Under the pieces are notes generated by a model. That model had not been told where the DNA came from, did no database searches, and worked only from the letters and a program-made list of their open reading frames with translations. A program made the position numbers and the translations under genes. 64,000 nucleotides of DNA from Misgurnus anguillicaudatus (lineage: Eukaryota; Chordata; Actinopteri; Cypriniformes; Cobitidae). The DNA lies in contig NC_073351.2 in NCBI RefSeq assembly GCF_027580225.2, positions 1,031,001 through 1,095,000 of the forward strand. Direction: 5' to 3'. Below, one piece after another: positions 26,301-36,700 of this stretch (positions are counted from its first letter, which is position 1; every line of letters begins with the position of its first letter).

Positions 26301-27655
26301 GGTGAGGTTCCAAATTGCAACCAACAGCTCAGTTCACAGCTCACCCCTCGCTTTTGAAATGCATAGAGAAGCTACGGTAGCCACCACAGGACAAACATGT
26401 CATGATTGGAGACAACTTAATAAAAAAGTTTGTCCATTAAGAGCTTCTGTAGAAACATGGGAGCACAAAATGGCGACTTCCATGTAAGGGGACCCTCGGT
26501 GTATGTAGATAAAAACGTCTCATTCTAAAGTAATAAAAACATAACGGTTAATTATGAAAGGTGTTTATACACCACTGATAATATAGTTTTGTATATTATT
26601 TTGCATTTCTGTCAAGAGATCCTTCCAGAAATTACACACTGCACCTTTAATGTAGGCCAGAGTTCACGTCACCAAAAGCAGCAGATATAAGCTGCATTTT
26701 ATTGATCATAAGCTCATTTTTAAAATAAGCGATAGGAGAGAGCGACAGCAGCACTGATAGCCTAATATCATTGCATTTCTTTACTATTTATGAATATGAT
26801 TGTGTGTTGAGCATCTACGACAGGGCTATTCAATTAGTTTGTCATGAGGGCCAGAGATATATCAGTGATGATGACTACATATACATTTAAACATACTCAT
26901 GTTGTATTTTGAAACTGCATAACAACAAAATCAGTGCATTGTACAATATACTTTTTCTACAAACATGTATTTTCAAACTGCATACAACAAAACTTGTGCA
27001 TTGTAATATGACCAAGTAGGCTTTATCTACATCCAGAAATGTTCGTATTTTGTATTTTAAAACTGCATAACAACATAAGTGCATTGTAAGATACCCGAGT
27101 AAGCTTTATTCTACATTTAAAGGGGTAAATAAGAGCCATATCACACTTATTGAGAATTTAACTTATTTACTCACTTAAGTACACATAACCAAAAGTTTAC
27201 AATATGGAATATAACATTGTTTTATGCAGTTTTTTGTCAATGCTAATTATTTCACGACCTCTATTTAAACTACAACCGCCATTTTAATAACTGGCAAACA
27301 TTAGGCTAGCTTCTAATAAGAGAAATTATACTTTTAGATTTCGTCAGGGCAGTAAAATCAGGTGTATGTTTGTCAGCGCGATACGCATGCAGTGGTGCAG
27401 GTGCTGGGCTGTGAGCGATGGGCGATTAACTTACTATCTGTCTGATTATTTAGGCTTCAACGTGGCAAACTCAGCCTAGATTCATGAAGATTTTAACAGA
27501 GGTGGAAAGAGTAGCCAAAAACTTTACTTAAGTTAAAGTAAAAGTAACTAAATAAATAATTACTCAAGTAGAAGTAAAAAGTATGCAATGAAAATAATAC
27601 TCAAGTAGCGAGTTACTAGTTACTCATGAAAAAATAAATCTAGATATATGCACAC

Positions 27656-27716
<61 letters not shown>

Positions 27717-30700
27717 CACAGTGCCCTCCATAAGTATCAGAACAATAAAGACAAGATTTTTCTGTTTGATGTGGAGACCAGAAATTGGTAAGATAAATAT
27801 CAGTATACCAGAAGTTTAGAATGTCACATTTTATTAACCTTTGTTTATGTTTCAACACATACATGCTTTAACAACAAAGAACAACAGCATTAAATGCTGA
27901 CTTATGTGTATTGTACACAAATGCACATAAGTGAATCAAACTGATCCTACATATTTTATGCTTTTCATGTGTAAACAATCAGGACACAGCTCAGTGCCCA
28001 TTAAAAAAAATAATGCGACAGATTCTGTACTTTTGTCTCATGTTCATCTTTTAATGTTTAGACATTTCTTGACTCCACAGCAAACAGAAGAATACTTATG
28101 AAGGGCATTTCTACAGTATGTGTAAAACTGCAACATACACCAACAGTATACAGAAAAATGTAGCTTGTAGCTGAAATATCAGACAAGTAAACTGACAACA
28201 GTTTTGTTTTGTATATGTATAAAGTTGGAATCTCCTAAGATGGTCTGAGGACATTGACAGTTTACACTTAGACAAAACTCATGTTTTCTTACGTTGTCAT
28301 GTCACGTGTGTTTTGTGAGAATCACTTACATCATACAGTACATTAAACAGCGAATCAGACGTCAATCATCGATGGATTTTCTTCAATCTGTGCTACAGTG
28401 TTTCTGGAGGTTGCACGCGTTTAACTGTGTCTGACGACGAACAGGTCGGCGGTCGCGCGTATGTAATGGCGGGTACATGTGTGAAGTTTTGCTTTTAGTT
28501 AAAAGATTGGTAAATACATTTCCACGTCACCCAACACTGGTTATATTCTGCATGTTTCTACATAGGTTACGAGTAAAACAGCTTCGGACGATTCCGTGTT
28601 TGAAGCGATCTGAACAATTCATTCAAACTGATTCGCGTACCACTTTAAAACATTTGGCCCATTCGCTTTGTAAAGAGTCGACTCAAAAGACTCATTTATT
28701 TGCAACACTTTGTAATGAAAACGACTCAAATGAGTCATTAATCCGCGAATGCGCCAGAAACACAAGATAGCAATTTAAAAATAAAATACAAATTTCGTAA
28801 TTAATTAAAATACCGATGCCAAACGATCACTGCTACCCGAGGACGCGAAACTGACGTCTTTACAAACTAATACGTTTACAATGTATTACATTGATGAAAA
28901 AGGGAATTAAACTTGTCGTGCCATATATCACTGAAATAAAAGAAAGGGATTAAAATATGTCTGAATCATATAATTCCTACCTGTATGTGAAAATGCACGT
29001 TCTCCAGAGAGCTCGCGTTGATTCAAGCATTCAGAATATAAAATCCATTTGCAGTTTTGCGTCCGAAACCGCATACTGTATAGTGAATAAGATGAAGTTT
29101 ACGATTCTAAAAATATGTATCCAGGAATCTGTCCATATACGATACGAAGCTTGAGTGGCAGCCGAGGTTACTGAGTCCTCCACGGGCTCGCAGCAGAGTC
29201 TGAGGCTGTCGCCTCTTCCCCGGGCTTCTCTGCTTTCTCTTCCTCAGCTCTTCGCTGTATTGTGGCTCTTAAAGGAACACCCAATTCTCTCAAAAGCTCT
29301 TCTATATCCAATTTGCCATTTTAACATTAAAACTACATCCCGCCATTGTTATTCAAACTTTTCCACGGAGCAATAGCCTGTTAGCTTAGCTTCTAAAGAT
29401 GGCTGCCGCTATCTTTACATTCTGTCTAAAAAACACGTTTGAACGTAAAGGCTGCCCTCTACTGGTAAAGGCTAATGACATTTTTTAATTTTACACAGGT
29501 TTTAATTGGACATTTTAAAGTGAAAATAACATAATATAGACATGTTTCTGCAATGTTTTTTTATCTTGGGCATCTTCACATTGGAGTAAAGAGTTCATAT
29601 AAACATTTTGGTTAATAAATGTTACAGACATATTGAGATTTGAACTACTTCCTGTTTTGGCGGCGTTGACGCACATTTAGTTTGGGCTGTGGCGCGCAAA
29701 CGCTTCCGAAAATCAAAAATCCTTCTGGTAACTTTTGTGAGGCTCGGTCCAAGGATCGCGTACGTGGAATTTCATGAGGTTTGGACAAAATTTGTGACCT
29801 GTGAAACTTTTTTAAGGTTTTGTGTTCTCTCCAATATGGCGGCCGAACGACATGGATCTGTGACTTCATCCTCTCAAGCAACTTGCACCGGTACTGCCCG
29901 AACATTTTAAAGTTTGAACGGTGTCTCTGCGTCAAACGGTCTGGTCGCTAGAGCTGGCCAAAAAAATCTACCCGGGAAAAATAATAATAACTAGAAAATG
30001 CACTTCCGGAGGAACCGCAAAAGTGTGCTTGCTCTGGTGCGGTCACTAACGTGATTTGTGAAATGTAAAATTTTAGACTGTTTTTTATCTTGTGCATCCT
30101 CGCATTGCAGTAAGTGCATGTACAAAGTTTGGTTTCAATACGAATACGTGAAAGCATTCATGAGACACACACACACACACACACACACAGTATATACAGT
30201 GACCTCCATAAGTATCAAAACAGTTTGCTGTGGAGACCAGAAATTGATAAGATGAATATCAGTATGTCAGAAGTACACAATGTCACATTTTATTAAAGAG
30301 GCAGTCCATGACGTTTGAAAGCCAATGTTGATATTTGAAATCACCTAAACAAACACGCCCCTACCCCAATAGAATCTGGACCTTCTGTTGATAGACCCTG
30401 CCCACACATACGCAACCCGGCATTTGATTTGATTGGCTATAAGTGTGTTTTGGTAGTCGGCCCGTCTTCTTTTCCAAAGCGTTTTTCAAACATTGTGGAG
30501 TCCGCCTTTAACATTTGTTTATGTTTCAACACATACATGCTTTAACAACAAAAAATAACAGCATTTAATGCTGATTTATGTGTGTTGTACCCAAATGCAC
30601 GTAAGTGTATCAAACTGATCCTACACATTTATTGCTTTTCATGTGTGAACAATTAATGCATCAGGACACTTCAACACTTGTCAATGGTCTCAAAATGCCC

Positions 30701-33700
30701 ACATTAGATAGGAGTATTAAAATACAAATGTGTTGTTCAATTGAGTTGGAATATTGTCTATGTTGAAACAGGAAAAAAGTTCTGTACTGTATCATGTTCA
30801 CCTTTTAATGTTTAGACATTTCTTGACTCCACAGCAAACAGAGATATTTTGCCTGTATTTTCCTAATACGTATGAAGGGCAACATACACAAACAGTACAG
30901 AAAAAAGAATACAAATAAAGAATAGACAAGCATTTCAAATCAACAAATTAACTCTAGTCTCAATGTTAATGTAGCTTATAGCTGAAATATCAGACATGAC
31001 TGACAAGAGTTTTGCATTCACTATGTATAAATTTAGAAATCTCCTAAGATGGTCTGAGGACATCAACAGTTTACACTTACATGATACAAACTGATTTTAG
31101 ACAAAATTCATTTTTTTATGTTGTGAATCTCATGTTACGTGTGTTGTGAGAAGCACTTACATCATACAGTACAGTATACAGCGAATCAGACGTCAATCAT
31201 CGATGGATTTTTTTCAATCTGTGCTACAATGCTTCACGGAGGCTGCGCGCTTTTAACTGTGTTTGACGACGAATATGTCACGCGTATATAATGGCGGGAC
31301 ATGTGTGAAGTGAAGTTTTGCACAATCATTTAAACCATAAACAATGTAGCTGTCATAGAGCCGACGCCGAACCGATCGCGGCTATAAGCACTGCCCGTTG
31401 GGCGAGGACGACCCACTCACGCTTTACAAACTAATACGTTAACAATGTATTACATTGATGAAAAGGGGAATTAAACTTGTCATATATCACTGAAATAAAA
31501 TAAAGGGTTTAAAAGATATCTGAATGTCTTCCTACCTGTATATGTGACAGTGACACTGCACGTTCTCCAGGAGCTCGCGTTGATTCATAACCGTTCAGAA
31601 TGTAAAATCCATTTGCACAAACGTATTTGAGAAATATTAGTATCAAATAATGCTCAATATATATAGTTTTTAAATACCGTATTCACACAGTCAGGCTGCG
31701 TCCGAAACCGCATACTGTATAGTGAATAAGATGAAGTTTTAGGATTTTAAAAATATGTATCCAGGATTCCGCTGTCCATATACGATACGAAGCTTGGGTG
31801 CCAGCCGAGGTTACTGAGTCCTCCACGGGCTCTACGCAGCAGAGTCTCAGGCTGTGGCCTCTTCTCCGGGCTTCTCTGCTCTCCGTCTTTCTCAGCTCTT
31901 CGCTGTATTGTGGCTCTTAAAGGAACATCCGATTCTCTCACAGCTCTTTTAAATTCCTTTTTGCCATTTTAAAATTAAAACTACATCCCGCCATTGTTAT
32001 TCAAACTTTTCCACGGAGCCATAGCCTGTTAGCTTAGCTTCTAAAGATGGCTGCCGCTATCTTTACATTCTGTCTAAAAAACACGTTTGAACGTAAAGGC
32101 TGCCCTCTACTGGTAAAGGCTAATGACATTTTTTATTTTTACACAGGTTTTAATTGGACATTTTAAAGTGAAAATAACATAATATAGACATGTTACTGCA
32201 ATGTTTTTTTTATCTTGGGCATCTTCACATTGGAGTAAAGAGTTCATATAAAAATTTTGGTTAGTAAATGTTACAGACATATTGAGATTTGAACTACTTC
32301 CAGTTTTGGCGGCGTTGACGCACATTTAGTTTGGGCTGTGGCGCGCAAACGCTTCCGAAAATCAAAAATCCTTCTAGTAACTTTTGTGAGGCTTTGTCCA
32401 AGGATCGCGTACGTGGAATTTCATAAAGTTTGGACAAAATTTGTGACCTGTGAAACTTTTTTAAGGTTTTGTGTTCTCTCCAATATGGCGGCCGAACGAC
32501 ATGGATCTGTGACTTCATCTTCTCAAGCAACTTACACCGGTACTGCCCGAACATTTTAAAGTTTGAACGGTGTCTCTGCGTCAAACGGTCTGGTCGCTAG
32601 AGCTGACACAAAAAATCTACCCGGGAATAATAATAATAATAATAATAAGAATAATAAAACTTAAGAAGAACAATAAGTGTGCTTTTGCAAGCACACTTAA
32701 TAATAAAACTTAAGAAGAACAATAAGTGTGCTTTTGCAAGCACACTTAATAAAACTTAAGAAGAACAATAAGTGTGCTTTTGCAAGCACACTTAATAAAG
32801 CACAATCTTGTCCAGCGATGATTACTCAATAACTTATTTGAAGAGATAAACTTAAATATGCTATATTACAAAATAATGAGACGATAGTGAGACGGTCAAA
32901 AGCTTTTGTTCTTCCACTAATTATGAGCACCTATATAATGTGCTTCGACAACTCTTTAAGTGAACTACCAAAAAATGACGTCACTGCCCATGCGCAGTAG
33001 GAACAAATATAAACCAGATAAATATAATACACACAACAAGAACTGACTTATTAACAAACCTTATTGTACCAAAATTACATAATAAAAAATATAAAAATAA
33101 TACATTTCTCAAATATGGCTCTTACAGTTTGTTTACAGCCGCCGCCATTAAGTTACTCCCTCATGTGTTGATCATGAAATCAGTATGTGTGCACACGTGA
33201 GTGATCCTGTGTTTAACAAACTTGCTGTGCGGAGATTTGCGCTTATAAGGATTGTACTGTTTGCATTTGCGTATTTTATAAGAATACCAAAAAGCGCGTT
33301 GAATTTCCTGGCTCGCGTGTTTTTGTATGTACATTCCCATCGCATGAAATGTTTGGCAGAAGAACAAAGAAAACACTTGCGTCTGGAGATACTGACTCAC
33401 ATATGCAAGTAAATAAGGATTTAGATGTCATGTTTGGTGCATTCCGATGAAACAACACGGAATGGAGAGACTGGATTGTGGATTGTGTATCCACTGACTT
33501 CAGGAGGCATGAGTTATGCATATGGATGTTTCTGCACGTTCACTTAAATGGCGCGGGGGTGTGGCGATCTCATCTCATTACAGATAAACAGGTAACAGGA
33601 GAGAGACGGTACATCTCCCTCTTCTAATACAGTTTACACCGAATGACAATATCTGTTTTCGATCTCACTTACGTCATTTAAAAGCTGTCATTCCAAGCAT

Positions 33701-36700
33701 TATGTAGACATTTATCTTTTGTTTCTATGACAAGTATTCGTTAAGTTACAGTTCATTTTTCTGATGTGTTTCTGAAAGGACTTCACTGAGGGAGAGAGAA
33801 CAAAACGCGCATCATGTTTATTTTCTTAATTTTGCGAAAAGAACAACATTCTGTTTTAATTTGCTTTTCATGTTTTATTTATTTATTTTATTTTTTATTT
33901 ATATATTTTTTTTGTTTCATATTATTTACAATATGCTGCTTGTTTTTTTGTTAAGGTCTATCATCGATAATATGTTAATGCCTTTTTGTTATTCAAACTG
34001 ATTCAATAAAAAAAATTGTCTGTACCACTACCCTTTCATAACCCATGGGCCCCCACCTAGAGTATAAGCTTTTTTAGCTTCTTTGGGAGACCCATTTCAC
34101 TATAACCAAATTATTACTGTACTCTCAAATGTATTATTGTAATGTTTAAAGTGGTATGATGTGAAATAAACAAACAAACAAATTAACAAAATATTGGGTC
34201 TAATGGCAGCAGCGTCCAACATGATTCTTTTTGGCCTATTGCACATAAGACCTTCTTAGAAGTGGCTCTAAGGGTTCTCCCTGAGGGGAAACCTGTTTTG
34301 TGCGCTAATGCCTTCGTTCCCTGTCTTCATGGAAGAAACCGTGATTTCATACTTACAAAGAATCCATATAGATGACGGTATGGTGTTAGTACAGTCTCAA
34401 AAGTCTCATGAAATGGCAGTTCAGCATTGAGATTTCATCCCTGGCCATATGAGCAAATTTAACCCCCCCAAACAAAGAGCATTGTTTCTCTGGGCGATTT
34501 GGGATTAAGTGACAATGCAGGCTCATCTGTCTCCCACTTGCACCGAGTCATTCCTGACAACAGTGTCAAGGATTGTATTAGGGGAAACTCATTTTGTATC
34601 TTCAGGGCTATGTGCAATGCCTTCATTCCCTGTCTACATGGAAGAAACTGTGGTCTCTTTGTTGCCACATGTGCAAAGCCACCTTTTAAATAGCATAATC
34701 GTGTGGAAAGTTTGGGCTTCAACTGGGATCCCGTAACCAGATCAGACATAAGATGTGACTGACTGTGCATGCTGAATATTTTTTCTATTATTCAGAAGGA
34801 TTTATTATTTGTTTTGAAGCCATTACCCAAACACTAAAAACACTAAAACACTAAACAGCAATGTGCAGGTTGATGCTTCACTGGCTGCAGAACTTAACAA
34901 TTTCTTTGCCCGCTTTGAAGTTAATCTACCCACCACAACTTCAGCACCTTTGGTAAATACTGTTTTACCAGTTAGCCTGGCCATTTCATCTTAATTAATA
35001 GTGAACAAACTTGGCTTGCTGTTCTTGAAGGGAGCTCTGAACCTGAGTTTGAAATTTAGAGAGAGCAGCCCTGAGTCCCAAGTTCAACCCCCCCTGCAAG
35101 AGAACTGCAAGAAGGAAGAAAGAGCAGTGAAGGAGAAAGGTTGCCAGAGGAATTGCTGCTGGATGTGGAGGCATGGGGACAATCTTAAATATACTCCTAA
35201 TGATGACTGACAGGCCTGAATGTTTAGCCTCCTCCTGCACCTACATGTAGGAATACATAAAGAAAAGGCTGCTGGCCCGGATAGAGTACTCAAAACCTGT
35301 GTCAACCAGCTCGCTGGTATCTCTACAAAGGTTTTCAACCTCTAACTGACATTATCCATCATACCACTCTGCTTATAATCTGCTACCATCATCTCTGTTT
35401 CTAAAAAATATCAACAAACAACTTGAATGATTACAAACCCTTGCACTAACATTAGAAATCATGAGATGCTTTGAGAGACACATTAAATCCAGCCTTTCCC
35501 CAACTTTAACCCACACCATTTTGCTTACAGAACAAATAAGTCTACAGAGAAAGCCATCACCATAGCCCTTCACACTGCACTTAATCAACTTGAACAGCAG
35601 TGAACCTATGTAAGAATGCTCTTTATAGATTACAGTTCAGCATTAAATACAATTTTCCCAGACATTCTAGTTAGCAAATTGTCTGAATTGGGCATCAAGA
35701 GCTTCCACACAAATTGACCACAAACCATTGAGCTTGGACCCCACCTCTACTCCACCATCACGCTCAGCACCGGCACTCCACAAGGCTGTATTGAGCCTTC
35801 TAATTTACTCTTTATACAGAAAAGACTGTACTCCCCCTCACACCATCATTAAATTTCCAGATGATAGTACAGTGATTGGACTCATCTCATGAGAACACAT
35901 TCTGGACTTCAGGAGACACTTTATGGCCTTCGTTAGATCGGTGTCATCATCTTTTTCAGCTAGGGTTGATGTTTTTAGAAGATGCAGGACTGGCTTCAGA
36001 TAGGATACGCTGACATACAATTCACCAGATAGGGCATCTGTGAAGACCTGGAGAGGATGTAGGGCAGCATTGATAGACTCAAGGACCTCTATGTCCTGCC
36101 AGGTGGGGACCAAGGGACGCGTCTTCCTGTCTTCAGACAGAACCTGAGACAAAGCTTTCGATCATCTTCTGTCTAGAGCCCATCTTGTTGGACACTCTGT
36201 GATTAAGGAATGCTTTGGCAGATTTAATTGTTTTTGCACTTCACTCAGTGCATTTTTCTTTTTCCAGCTGTGTGAGAAATGGGCAACCAGCTGCTTACAA
36301 AGTCCTGTTGCCCGATTTACCCTGGCATCATCCTTCAAAGCATTTTCTGAAAAAAAGAAAGATAACTTTAAGATTATCTTAAAAAACCTTTTAATAAAAT
36401 ATATATGCAAGTGTTAAAAGTAAACATAGGAAATGTTGTTTAAGCTGTGTGTGCGTACGTGCGCAAAGTACTACTAATCATTTTTAAATAATAATTAAAA
36501 ACTTGTATATTTTAAATAATAATAGATCATATTGTGTTGCTTGTCAGTGAACTACGACGTGAAAGCAGGTGATGGCGATTTGCTAATTACGACACAGGCT
36601 TTACTGGCGAGATGCCAGAATATAATTCATACATAATAAGACGTAAATGCTTACTTACCAATGACAAGATGCAGCCTGTGGCCAAAACACTGAAGTCTGG

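Noticed and set aside
27652..27720. CRISPR-like regular repeat
   Set aside because: It is a simple CA microsatellite; no spacer-repeat structure exists anywhere in the window.
29645..29935. 96-codon minus frame shared with 32294-32584
   Set aside because: Shared because the DNA is duplicated. The opposite strand is open as well and no domain is seen, so conservation alone does not show coding.
34459..34770. Minus frame with overlapping plus frames
   Set aside because: Three mutually overlapping frames in an unremarkable region; no domain support.
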